Shown piece by piece: positions 7,722 through 16,188 of a stretch of 64,000 bases of DNA. The stretch is from contig NZ_FWFO01000001.1 of the NCBI RefSeq assembly GCF_900172225.1, forward strand, positions 2,046,001 through 2,110,000. Direction: 5' to 3'. How positions within the stretch are numbered: the first letter of the stretch is position 1; each line of letters starts with the position of its first letter. This DNA is from Falsiruegeria litorea R37 (GTDB lineage: Bacteria; Pseudomonadota; Alphaproteobacteria; Rhodobacterales; Rhodobacteraceae). Made by a program: the position numbers and the translations under genes. The notes under the pieces were generated by a model that made no database searches, was not told the DNA's origin, and saw nothing but the letters and a program-made list of their open reading frames with translations.

Positions 7722-8717
7722 ATGTTCAATGCATTGGTTGTTGAAAAAGACGAAGAGAGCGGCAAGGCAAGCGCTGCGGTCCAGCAAATCGGTCTGGATG
7801 CTCTGCCCGAGGGTGAGGTGACCGTTGCGGTGGAATATTCCACCGTCAACTACAAGGATGGTCTGTGCCTGAGTTCGAGCGGTGGTGGTCTGGTTCGCAA
7901 GTATCCGCATATTCCCGGCATCGACTTTGCCGGCACGGTCGAGGCATCAAGCGATGACCGTTACAAGCCGGGCGACAAGGTGGTTCTGACCGGTTGGCGC
8001 GTGGGTGAGGCGCATTGGGGCGGTTATAGTCAAAAGGCCAACGTACGGGCCGATTGGCTGGTGCCGCTGCCCGAGGGGCTGGATGCACGACAGGCGATGG
8101 CTGTTGGTACGGCGGGTTTCACAGCGATGCTGGCCGTCATGGCGCTGGAAGATCACGGCATGACCCCGAACCACGGCCCTGTTCTGGTCACTGGTGCTGC
8201 GGGGGGCGTCGGCTCGGTCGCGACAGCGATTCTGGCCAACCTGGGCTATGAGGTGGCTGGTGTCACCGGGCGTCCTGAAACGGCGGACTATCTGAAATCC
8301 TTGGGCGCCACACAGATCGTGGCCCGCGAAGAGATCAATGAGACCACCAAACGCCCGTTGGAAAGCGAAAGCTGGGCAGGCTGCGTGGATGCGGTTGGCG
8401 GCGCCATGCTGGCGCGGGTTCTGGGACAGATGAAATATGGCGGCTCGGTCGCCTCGGTTGGTCTGGCCGGTGGCGCAGGCTTGCCTGCAACCGTCATTCC
8501 GTTCCTGTTGCGCGGTGTGAACCTTTTGGGCATCGACAGTGTGATGCAGCCCTATGACAACCGCCTGCGCGCCTGGCAGCGGGTGGCAACCGATCTGCCG
8601 ATGGACAAGCTTGAGGCAATGATCCAACCCGCAACGCTCAGCGACCTGCCGCAACTTGGCGCAGATATCCTTCAAGGTCAGGTCAAGGGACGCGTCGTGG
8701 TGGATGTGAACGCCTGA
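7722..8717 (+). CDS. acuI: Acryloyl-CoA reductase AcuI
   Basis: 331-residue NADPH-dependent medium-chain reductase that converts acryloyl-CoA to propionyl-CoA, the step that lets cells assimilate and detoxify the three-carbon skeleton of DMSP. It shows the AcuI/YhdH pattern: NYKDGLCLSSSGG and IPGIDFAGTVE near the N-terminus, VGTAGFTAMLAVMALE, the nucleotide-binding VTGAAGGVGSVA motif around residues 150-162, and LRGVNLLGIDSV. There are no structural zinc cysteines. The ribosome site GGGGAGAA precedes ATG 7722. It follows dmdA after 88 bases containing a repeat and ends in a strong terminator, so dmdA and acuI likely share a transcript. Confidence 0.93.
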   Translation: MFNALVVEKDEESGKASAAVQQIGLDALPEGEVTVAVEYSTVNYKDGLCLSSSGGGLVRKYPHIPGIDFAGTVEASSDDRYKPGDKVVLTGWRVGEAHWGGYSQKANVRADWLVPLPEGLDARQAMAVGTAGFTAMLAVMALEDHGMTPNHGPVLVTGAAGGVGSVATAILANLGYEVAGVTGRPETADYLKSLGATQIVAREEINETTKRPLESESWAGCVDAVGGAMLARVLGQMKYGGSVASVGLAGGAGLPATVIPFLLRGVNLLGIDSVMQPYDNRLRAWQRVATDLPMDKLEAMIQPATLSDLPQLGADILQGQVKGRVVVDVNA

Positions 8718-8750
8718 ACCTACATCTGGAATGTCGCTTTTGACACAAGA

Positions 8751-8777
8751 CCCCGCAGCGTAATCTGCGGGGTTTTT
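8751..8777 (+). terminator. Intrinsic terminator after acuI
   Basis: Perfect 8-base stem CCCCGCAG / CTGCGGGG (8751-8758 and 8765-8772) with a six-base loop, followed by TTTTT. It ends the dmdA-acuI unit. Confidence 0.9.
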
Positions 8778-8969
8778 ATTGACCCCATAATCAAAAACCC
8801 TTGCGACGCTTGATGTTGCGTTTCCGACTTCGCATTCCGATCACTGAATTGGTGTCGTGAAAAAACCAACAAGGATGTCGTTTTCAGATGCCATGGCGTC
8901 CCTTTTACTGCGCCCATCGGGCCGGTATTCCCGGATCACGGCCACACTCAATCATGGGAGTGAGCATAT

Positions 8970-10550
8970 ATGTCCGAAAAGAAGGAGACCGACTATGAGG
9001 TCGGTCAAGACAATGTTCAGGTCTTGGGCCTGGACATCCACAACCCGGTGTTTGCCATATCCGGGCTGACCATCGTTGCATTTGTATTTTTCTCGCTGGT
9101 CTTTCGCGAACAGGCCGGTGAGTTCTTTGGCTGGCTACGGGTTGCACTGACCTCGCGGTTCGACTGGGTCTTCATGATCGCCTGCAACATCTTTGTGGTG
9201 TTTTCGCTGCTGCTGATCGTGACGCCCTATGGCTCGATCCGTTTGGGTGGGGCCGACGCCAAACCCGACTACAGCTATGCGGGCTGGATTTCGATGCTGT
9301 TTGCCGCTGGCATGGGCATCGGTCTGGTGTTCTGGGGCGTGGCCGAGCCGATCTCGCATTATGGCGCCAGCCTGGGTGGCGTCGCCACGGGCGAGGATGG
9401 CCTGCGCACCGACTGGGCACCGCTTGGGGCAGCAGCCGATAACCCGCAGGGCGCGCGTGACCTGGCCATGGCCGCCACCATCTTCCACTGGGGTTTGCAC
9501 CCTTGGGCGATCTACGCAGTGGTGGCCCTGGCGCTGGCCTTCTTCAGCTTCAACAAAGGACTTCCGCTGACAATGCGGTCGGTGTTCTATCCGATCTTTG
9601 GCGAAGCAACCTGGGGTCCTCTGGGTCACATCATTGACGTCCTGGCGGTGTTTGCCACCATCTTTGGTCTGGCAACGTCTCTGGGTCTGGGCGCAACACA
9701 AGCGCTGGCGGGTCTGAACTATCTGTTCGGGGTGCCGGTGACTGACGGCATGAAGGTTCTTCTGATCATCATCATCACTGCTTTTGCGCTGGTGTCGGTG
9801 GTTGCGGGGCTGGACAAGGGCGTCAAGCGCCTGTCCGAGGCCAACATGATGCTTGCCGCCGCACTGCTGGTGCTGGTTCTGATTGTTGGGCCGACCATTG
9901 CGATCCTGTCAGGGTTCTTCACCAATCTTGTCGACTACGCCGTTCAGCTGCCTGCGCTGTCGAACTGGATTGGCCGCGAAGACACCAACTTCATGCAAGG
10001 CTGGACCACATTCTACTGGGCCTGGTGGATTTCCTGGTCACCGTTCGTGGGCATGTTCATCGCGCGTATTTCGCGCGGCCGTACCGTGCGTGAATTCGTG
10101 ACTTGCGTGCTGTTGATCCCAACCCTCGTGGGGGCCCTGTGGATGAGCGTGTTCGGCAACGCCGGACTGGAGCAGGTCATGGCCGGTGGTGCCGACGCAC
10201 TGCAAGAGGCCGGGCTGGAGTTGAAGATGTTCGTGATGTTCGAAGCCTTTCCGATGTCCAGCCTTCTGTCGCTGGTTGGGATCATCCTGGTGGTGGTCTT
10301 CTTCGTGACCTCGTCCGATTCCGGCTCGCTGGTGATCGACACCATCACCGCAGGCGGCAAGACCAACGCACCCACGGCACAACGCGTGTTCTGGTGCATC
10401 CTGGAAGGGGCGATCGCGATCGTTCTTCTTTTGGGTGGCGGTCTGGGCGCGCTTCAGGCGGCAGCGATTGCGACCGGTTTCCCATTCGCCATCATCCTGG
10501 TGCTGATGTGCGTTTCGATTTTCATCGGTCTGTCGCGCGAAAAGCGATAA
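8970..10550 (+). CDS. BCCT-family betaine/carnitine/choline-type transporter
   Basis: 526-residue inner-membrane carrier with twelve predicted helices. The BCCT signature GWTTFYWAWWISWSPFVG (residues about 344-361) is followed by MFIARISRGRTVREF. The glycine-rich GMGIGLVFWGVAEP segment (near 112-125) is the sodium-coupled betaine-type motif. Typical substrates are glycine betaine, choline, carnitine or DMSP. Its place just after dmdA-acuI makes DMSP or betaine uptake attractive, but it has its own promoter region (252 bases after acuI, behind a terminator) and its own terminator. Substrate is inference; family is certain. Confidence 0.92.
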   Translation: MSEKKETDYEVGQDNVQVLGLDIHNPVFAISGLTIVAFVFFSLVFREQAGEFFGWLRVALTSRFDWVFMIACNIFVVFSLLLIVTPYGSIRLGGADAKPDYSYAGWISMLFAAGMGIGLVFWGVAEPISHYGASLGGVATGEDGLRTDWAPLGAAADNPQGARDLAMAATIFHWGLHPWAIYAVVALALAFFSFNKGLPLTMRSVFYPIFGEATWGPLGHIIDVLAVFATIFGLATSLGLGATQALAGLNYLFGVPVTDGMKVLLIIIITAFALVSVVAGLDKGVKRLSEANMMLAAALLVLVLIVGPTIAILSGFFTNLVDYAVQLPALSNWIGREDTNFMQGWTTFYWAWWISWSPFVGMFIARISRGRTVREFVTCVLLIPTLVGALWMSVFGNAGLEQVMAGGADALQEAGLELKMFVMFEAFPMSSLLSLVGIILVVVFFVTSSDSGSLVIDTITAGGKTNAPTAQRVFWCILEGAIAIVLLLGGGLGALQAAAIATGFPFAIILVLMCVSIFIGLSREKR

Positions 10551-10573
10551 TCAACCGCAACTTGGCGGATCAG

Positions 10574-10602
10574 GGCCCCAGGGAGCAATCCCTGGGGCCT
10601 AT
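10574..10602 (+). terminator. Intrinsic terminator after the BCCT transporter
   Basis: Eleven-base perfect stem GGCCCCAGGGA / TCCCTGGGGCC (10574-10584 and 10589-10599) with a GCAA tetraloop and a short T-containing tail (TATTGTTAT). Confidence 0.8.
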
Positions 10603-10816
10603 TGTTATGTGTCTTGACCGCTTTGGCGCAAAAAGTTTACCTCGACCTGTCCATCAAGTTGGAATCGGCTTGATGGGCTGCCGCGATGTCGCATTATCTC
10701 TGCACGAGGAATGGCGGCGACACGGCTCGGCTGGAAGACCTGCCCTGTTCCGGAACCCCCGAAACATGGATGGGGCGACCGGTCGAGATGTGGAGCTGGA
10801 TAAGGACATTTTGGCG

Positions 10817-12046
10817 ATGACAACCCTGGATATTGATTTTGTACGCGCGCAGTTTCCGGCTTTTTCGGAACCGGTTTTGCAGGGGCAGGCGTTTTTCGAA
10901 AATGCAGGTGGCTCGTACACCTGTCAGCAGGTCATAAACCGACTGACCCGCTACTACACGCAGCGCAAGGTGCAGCCCTATGCCCCGTATGACGCCAGCC
11001 GCCTTGCGGGCGAGGAAATGGATGAGGCGCGCGCGCGTATGGCCGCCATCCTGGGGGTGGATGCGGACGAGCTGAGCTTTGGCCCGTCGACCACGCAGAA
11101 TACTTATGTTTTGGCGCAGGCCTTCCGCCAATGGATGAAGCCGGGCGAAGCCATCATCGTCACCAATCAGGATCACGAGGCCAACAGCGGCCCCTGGCGG
11201 CGTTTGGCGGACGAGGGCATCGAGGTGCGGGAATGGGCCATCGACCTGGAAACGGGGCACCTGAACCCAAGCGATCTGGAAAACCTGCTGGACGACAAAG
11301 TGCGACTGGTCTGCTTTCCGCATTGTTCGAACGTTGTCGGCGAGATCAACCCGGTGACCGAGATCACGGCCATCGCTCATGCGGCCGGTGCCTTTGTCTG
11401 TGTCGATGGCGTGTCTTATGCTCCACACGGGTTCGCCAACGTGGGTGAGCTGGGGCCGGACATCTATCTGTTCTCGGCCTACAAAACTTATGGGCCCCAT
11501 CAGGGCTGCATGGTGATCCGTCGTGCATTGGGTGAGCTGCTGCCGAACCAGGCGCATTATTTCAACGCCGACGTGCTTTACAAACGCTTCACGCCCGCCG
11601 GACCGGACCATGCCCAAGTGGCGGCCTGCGCCGGTATGGCCGATTACATCGATGACCTGAGTGCCCATCACGGTGGCCCATCTGAGGGGTTGGCCGAAAA
11701 GGGCGCCTTTGCCCATGATCTGATGCGCGCGCATGAGGTGGCGTTGCTGCAGCCCCTGTTGGATGCGGTCAAAGACCGCAATTCTGTCCAGTTGATCGGT
11801 CCGGCTGACGCCGAGCTGCGCGCGCCCACGGTTGCCCTGGGCCTGAACCGAGCCGCAGAACCGGTGGCGGCCGAGCTCGCCAAACATGGTATCATGGCGG
11901 GCGGCGGCGATTTCTATGCGGTGCGCGCCTTGCAGGCGATGGGGATTGATCCCGAAAAACAGGGGGTTCTGCGATTGAGCTTTACTCACTACACCTCGCA
12001 GGACGAGGTCGACAAGCTGATCGCAGCCCTGGATCACGTGCTCTGA
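10817..12046 (+). CDS. Class V aminotransferase-fold (cysteine-desulfurase-like) PLP enzyme
   Basis: 409-residue cytosolic PLP enzyme of fold type I. It shows the class V pattern: FFENAGGSY near the N-terminus, FGPSTTQNTYVLAQAF, NQDHEANSGPWRRLAD, VCFPHCSNVVGEINPV with the PLP-contacting VDGVSYAPHGF (Asp about 197), and the lysine motif DIYLFSAYKTYGPHQG that should bear PLP. It resembles SufS/NifS and isopenicillin-epimerase-like proteins, but no iron-sulfur assembly gene is adjacent, so the reaction is unknown. The start is ATG 10817; sequence upstream in the same frame overlaps the BCCT gene and lacks coding character. A hairpin terminator follows the stop. Confidence 0.85.
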   Translation: MTTLDIDFVRAQFPAFSEPVLQGQAFFENAGGSYTCQQVINRLTRYYTQRKVQPYAPYDASRLAGEEMDEARARMAAILGVDADELSFGPSTTQNTYVLAQAFRQWMKPGEAIIVTNQDHEANSGPWRRLADEGIEVREWAIDLETGHLNPSDLENLLDDKVRLVCFPHCSNVVGEINPVTEITAIAHAAGAFVCVDGVSYAPHGFANVGELGPDIYLFSAYKTYGPHQGCMVIRRALGELLPNQAHYFNADVLYKRFTPAGPDHAQVAACAGMADYIDDLSAHHGGPSEGLAEKGAFAHDLMRAHEVALLQPLLDAVKDRNSVQLIGPADAELRAPTVALGLNRAAEPVAAELAKHGIMAGGGDFYAVRALQAMGIDPEKQGVLRLSFTHYTSQDEVDKLIAALDHVL

Positions 12047-12078
12047 TCAGCACGTCGGATGCAGTTGAAAATCAGAGA

Positions 12079-12108
12079 ACGGCGCCATCCTCGTGAGGCG
12101 CCGTTGTT
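12079..12108 (+). terminator. Intrinsic terminator after the class V enzyme
   Basis: Stem ACGGCGCC / GGCGCCGT (12079-12086 and 12097-12104) with a ten-base loop, followed by a T-rich TGTTCATTTC tail. Confidence 0.75.
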
Positions 12109-12246
12109 CATTTCGACAGTCAAACGTCCCGTCAATGCTTGGAAAACAGGCTGTTTTGGTCTCAAAACGCGGCTAAATCATTCAAAACTTGCCAGAAACC
12201 CCATCTCGCCCTAGCCTTTAACCCAGAGCCACCATGGGGAGGGAAG

Positions 12247-13455
12247 ATGGTTCTGACATCAACCGAAGGGCAGAAAGATCTGCCAAGATATTTCGCGCAA
12301 GTCCACAGGATGCTGCGCAAGATGGAAGCTGGACGTCTGGACATTATCTTGCCAGACGGAAGACGGTTCCGGACAGAGGGGACAAAACCCGGGCCTGTTG
12401 CACAGATCGACGTTCATCACCCTGATCTTTTTGCAAGATTGATCCGCGAAGGGGACTTGGGGTTTTCGGACGCCTACCTAGAGGAATGGTGGACCTCACC
12501 TGATCTGCGCGCCTTCATGGATCTTGTGCATCAGGGGTCCGAGACCGTTTATGACCATTTCCCTGGCCGGGGATTGATCCGCGCTTATGAGCGTCTACGG
12601 TTCTGGTTGCACCGAAATCACAAACAACAAGCCAAGAAGAACATCTCGTATCACTATGATTTGGGGAACGATTTCTACGCTCTCTGGCTGGATGATACGA
12701 TGACCTATTCCAGTGCGCTGTATGAAACCGGGCAGGAAAGTCTGGAGAATGCGCAAACCGCCAAATACGCAAGCCTTGTCGATGAAATGGGCGTGAAGCC
12801 CGGCGATCATGTGTTGGAAATTGGCTGTGGCTGGGGTGGCTTTGCCGAATATGCGGCCAAGGAACGCGGGCTCAAGGTTACGGGGCTGACCATCAGCCAA
12901 GAGCAGTTCAACTTCGCCATGGAACGTATAGAAAAGGCTGGGCTTTCCGACCAGGTCAATTTCAAGTTGCAAGACTATCGCGACGAAACCGGCATCTATG
13001 ATGGTATCGCCAGTATCGAGATGTTCGAAGCGGTGGGGCAAAAGTACTGGCCTACATATTTTGACACGGTGCGAGATCGCCTGAAACCTGGTGCGCAGGC
13101 AACCTTGCAGATCATCACGGTCAACGATGCCCGCTGGGAGGTCTACAAGAACGGCGTTGATTTCATCCAGAAGCACATCTTTCCCGGCGGCATGCTGCCA
13201 GCGCCCAAAATCCTGCGCGAGCAGATCAACCTGGCCGGGCTGGATTTCGTAAAGTCCAAGGAGTTCGGCCAAAGCTATGATCTGACGCTGCGCCGATGGT
13301 ACGACACGTTCAACGCCAAGTGGGATCAGATCACCGAGTTGGGCTTTGACGACAGGTTTCGCAGGATGTGGAATTTCTACCTGACCTCTTGCGGCGCGGC
13401 GTTTTACATGGGCAACTGCGATGTGACCCAGATCACCATTGCCCGTCCGGACTAA
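12247..13455 (+). CDS. Cyclopropane-fatty-acyl-phospholipid synthase family methyltransferase
   Basis: 402-residue SAM-dependent enzyme of the CFA synthase/mycolic-acid-cyclase family, acting on unsaturated acyl chains of membrane lipids. The N-terminal lipid-binding domain (LDIILPDGRRFRTEG, FSDAYLEEWWTSPDLRAFMDL) is followed by the catalytic domain with NISYHYDLGNDFYALWLDDTMTYSSALY, the SAM motif VLEIGCGWGGFAEYAA, GLTISQEQFNFA, and SIEMFEAVGQKYWPTYF. The start at 12247 was preferred over an in-frame ATG 108 bases upstream because of the GGGGAGGGAAG ribosome site and family alignment. Whether it makes cyclopropane rings or another methylated lipid cannot be told from sequence. Confidence 0.88.
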   Translation: MVLTSTEGQKDLPRYFAQVHRMLRKMEAGRLDIILPDGRRFRTEGTKPGPVAQIDVHHPDLFARLIREGDLGFSDAYLEEWWTSPDLRAFMDLVHQGSETVYDHFPGRGLIRAYERLRFWLHRNHKQQAKKNISYHYDLGNDFYALWLDDTMTYSSALYETGQESLENAQTAKYASLVDEMGVKPGDHVLEIGCGWGGFAEYAAKERGLKVTGLTISQEQFNFAMERIEKAGLSDQVNFKLQDYRDETGIYDGIASIEMFEAVGQKYWPTYFDTVRDRLKPGAQATLQIITVNDARWEVYKNGVDFIQKHIFPGGMLPAPKILREQINLAGLDFVKSKEFGQSYDLTLRRWYDTFNAKWDQITELGFDDRFRRMWNFYLTSCGAAFYMGNCDVTQITIARPD

Positions 13456-13481
13456 CATAAGACCAAGGAAAGCCCCCCGAA

Positions 13482-13922
13482 ATGCCCAATGCCGCCCGCC
13501 TTGTCGCCGCCCTGAGCTTGGCTCTCATTGCCTTCCTCGTCTCGGGGCTGGTGATGCCGCTGATGCCCGAGGGGATGGATTTCGGTTACTTCACCTGGGT
13601 GAACGTGGGTCTTGGAGTGCTCTGCGGCTGGGTCGTCATGGGTAAACGGGCAGGGCGCGGCATCACGCCTGCGATCAACAACGGGGTCACAGGGGTCTTG
13701 TCGCTGTTGTTCTGGGGCCTGTTCGTGCAAGGCGCTTATGAAATGTTTCGTCAGGCCATGCGCAATCGGTTTGATGGTCCTTTCGAAGCTTTGGGGGCGA
13801 TTTTCACGATCGGCTTCGATTATGGGCTGACCATCATGGTGCCCAGCATTATATGGACCTTGCTTGTCGGCGGCGTGCTGGCCGGTCTTGCGACCGAATA
13901 CGCTTGGCGGCAGTGGCGCTAA
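13482..13922 (+). CDS. trgA: TrgA-family tellurite resistance membrane protein
   Basis: 146-residue protein with about four hydrophobic helices (LVAALSLALIAFLVSGLVMPLMP, VNVGLGVLCGWVVMGKRAG, GVTGVLSLLFWGLFVQGAYEMF, LTIMVPSIIWTLLVGGVLAGLATEY). It is recognised by its PEGMDFGYFTWVN and VVMGKRAGRG segments and above all by context: trgA, trgB and cysK lie in this order in Rhodobacter sphaeroides, where they affect tellurite resistance. The mechanism is unknown. It follows the CFA-synthase-like gene by 26 bases. Confidence 0.82.
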   Translation: MPNAARLVAALSLALIAFLVSGLVMPLMPEGMDFGYFTWVNVGLGVLCGWVVMGKRAGRGITPAINNGVTGVLSLLFWGLFVQGAYEMFRQAMRNRFDGPFEALGAIFTIGFDYGLTIMVPSIIWTLLVGGVLAGLATEYAWRQWR

Positions 13923-13947
13923 CGCCCTGTAACAAAAGGTTCATTTC

Positions 13948-15069
13948 GTGTCTGATCTGTTTTTCTACGGCACCCTTCGGTACGTGCCGCTGTTGGAACT
14001 GGTGCTGGATCGCCCAGCTGATCACATCAACCTGACCCAAGCCGAGCTGCACGGTTATGGCGCCTATGCAGTGAAAGATCAGATCTTTCCCATGGTCGAC
14101 AAGGGCGAGGGCCGCGTGACCCATGGCCTTTTGGTTCAGGGGCTGACGCCCGAGGACATTGATCGGCTGATCTACTACGAAGGCGGTTTTGACTACGATC
14201 TGCACAGACTGCCCCTGCGCACCGCCAGCGGTGAGATGGTCGAGGCCGAAGTGTTCATTCCAGCGCCAGGCCTGTGGGAACCATCGACGCCGTGGTCCTT
14301 GGACGACTGGGCGGCTGATTGGGGCGAGTTGACGGTTCTGGCCGCCGAAGAGGTCATGTCGCATTATGGCAGTCTGCCTGCCTCGGACATTGTGCCTCGG
14401 TTTCCGGCGATCCGCATGCGGGCGCAAGGGCGTCTGGCCGCGCGCCGCCGTGAGGTGAGCAAAGATTGGGACATCTCCAAGGATGTGGTCGTGCGTTCTC
14501 ACAAGCGGCCTTACCTGGGGTATTTCACCATGGAAGAAGCCACGTTACAGCACCGCCGGTTCGACGGCTCCATGGGGCCAGAGCTGAGCCGCAGCGCGCT
14601 TATCAACGGTCATGCCTCGGTGATCCTGCCCTATGACCCGGTGCGCGATTGCGTGCTTGTGATCGAGCAGTTCCGCGCACCTGCCTTTTTCATCGGCGAT
14701 CCCAACCCCTGGCTGATCGAGGCAGTGGCCGGCATGGTCGACCCCGGAGAATCACCCGAAGACGCTGCCCGCCGTGAAACCCGCGAAGAAGCCAATGTCG
14801 AGGTGACAGAGCTGTTTTCCGCAGGAGACGGGTATTCCAGCAGCGGTTCGTCGGCCGAATTCCTGCATCTTTTTGTGGGGATCGCAGATCTTAGCGCGCC
14901 TGCATCAACCGGCGGCTTGGCGACCGAGGGGGAGGACATTCGCAGCCATATCATACCTTACACCGAATTCATGGACCGGTTGGATCAGGGCAAGCTGAAA
15001 AACGTTCCGCTCATCTCGATCGCAAATTGGTTGGGTCGCAATCACGACCGCCTGCGCAAGGACATTTGA
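13948..15069 (+). CDS. trgB: TrgB: gamma-glutamylcyclotransferase-like / NUDIX fusion
   Basis: 373-residue two-domain protein. Residues 1-110 form an AIG2/GGCT-like fold (LFFYGTLRYVPLLELVL, YYEGGFDYDLH). Residues about 190-370 are a NUDIX hydrolase of the ADP-ribose pyrophosphatase type, with the NUDIX box GMVDPGESPEDAARRETREEANVEV split between IEAVAG and the REEAN core near residues 265-285. The start is GTG 13948, 25 bases after trgA, with AAAGG upstream. Same architecture as tellurite-resistance TrgB. Likely hydrolyses a nucleoside-diphosphate-linked compound; the tie to tellurite comes from work on Rhodobacter. Confidence 0.87.
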   Translation: MSDLFFYGTLRYVPLLELVLDRPADHINLTQAELHGYGAYAVKDQIFPMVDKGEGRVTHGLLVQGLTPEDIDRLIYYEGGFDYDLHRLPLRTASGEMVEAEVFIPAPGLWEPSTPWSLDDWAADWGELTVLAAEEVMSHYGSLPASDIVPRFPAIRMRAQGRLAARRREVSKDWDISKDVVVRSHKRPYLGYFTMEEATLQHRRFDGSMGPELSRSALINGHASVILPYDPVRDCVLVIEQFRAPAFFIGDPNPWLIEAVAGMVDPGESPEDAARRETREEANVEVTELFSAGDGYSSSGSSAEFLHLFVGIADLSAPASTGGLATEGEDIRSHIIPYTEFMDRLDQGKLKNVPLISIANWLGRNHDRLRKDI

Positions 15070-15152
15070 TCGACGTGCGCAGGCTATGACGGCTTGAGGT
15101 CGCCCGAACGGGGCGATAAACCTGTTGTACATATTCAGAATTTGGGGGCACC

Positions 15153-16187
15153 ATGCGCATTGCACGCGATCTGGCCGACGCCGTTGGCAAAACTCCTTTG
15201 ATCCGGCTGCGCCGTGTCAGCGAAGAGACAGGATGCGAGATCCTGGGCAAGGCCGAGTTCATGAACCCCGGCCAATCGGTCAAGGACCGCGCTGCCCTCT
15301 ACATCATCAAGGATGCAATCGCGCGGGGCGAGCTCAAGCCCGGCGGCACCATTGTTGAAGGTACGGCAGGCAACACCGGCATCGGCCTGGCGCTGGTGGG
15401 GGCTTCGATGGGGTTCAAGACTGTCATCGTCATCCCCGAGACCCAGTCGGAAGAGAAGAAAGACATGCTGCGTCTGGCCGGTGCCCAGCTGGTGCAGGTG
15501 CCCGCAGCCCCTTATCGCAACCCCAACAACTTTGTGCGCTACTCTGAACGTCTGGCGCATGAGCTGAACAAGACCGAACCCAACGGTGCGATCTGGGCCA
15601 ACCAGTTTGACAACGTGGCCAATCGTCAGGCGCACATCGAAACCACCGGGCCTGAGATCTGGGAACAGACGGGGGGCAAGGTCGACGGGTTTGTCGCCGC
15701 CGTGGGTTCGGGTGGCACCTTGGTGGGTGTGTCCGAAGTGCTGCAACCCAAGGGCGTCAAGATCGGTCTGGCCGATCCCATGGGCGCGGCTTTGTTCAGC
15801 TATTACACCACTGGCGAATTGGCGATGGAGGGCGGCTCGATCGCCGAGGGCATCGGGCAGGTGCGTATCACCAAGAACCTGGAAGGATTCAAACCCGACC
15901 ACGCGTATCAGATCCCCGATGCCGAGGCGCTGCCTTATATCTTTGACCTGCTGCGGGACGAGGGTCTGGTCATGGGCGGTTCGACCGCGATCAACATCGC
16001 CGGTGCCGTGCGTCTGGCCAAAGAGCTTGGCCCGGGCCATACCATCGTGACGATCCTGTGCGACTTTGGCACACGCTATCAGTCGAAACTGTTCAACCCC
16101 GACTTCCTGCGGGAAAAGGATCTGCCCGTACCCGAATGGATGACCCGCGCCCCAAGTTCGATCCCGGGCGTGTTCGAGGACGTCTAA
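15153..16187 (+). CDS. cysK: Cysteine synthase A (O-acetylserine sulfhydrylase)
   Basis: 344-residue fold-type-II PLP enzyme making cysteine from O-acetylserine and sulfide. The PLP lysine lies in NPGQSVKDRAA (about residue 43), the phosphate-binding loop is GTAGNTGIGLALV, and the regulatory GSGGTLVGVSEVL and GGSTAINIAGAV motifs follow. A GGGGGC ribosome site precedes ATG 15153. Placement behind trgAB repeats the Rhodobacter locus and links cysteine supply with oxyanion resistance. The MscS gene begins one base after its stop, so the two are co-translated. Confidence 0.93.
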   Translation: MRIARDLADAVGKTPLIRLRRVSEETGCEILGKAEFMNPGQSVKDRAALYIIKDAIARGELKPGGTIVEGTAGNTGIGLALVGASMGFKTVIVIPETQSEEKKDMLRLAGAQLVQVPAAPYRNPNNFVRYSERLAHELNKTEPNGAIWANQFDNVANRQAHIETTGPEIWEQTGGKVDGFVAAVGSGGTLVGVSEVLQPKGVKIGLADPMGAALFSYYTTGELAMEGGSIAEGIGQVRITKNLEGFKPDHAYQIPDAEALPYIFDLLRDEGLVMGGSTAINIAGAVRLAKELGPGHTIVTILCDFGTRYQSKLFNPDFLREKDLPVPEWMTRAPSSIPGVFEDV

Positions 16188-16188
16188 G

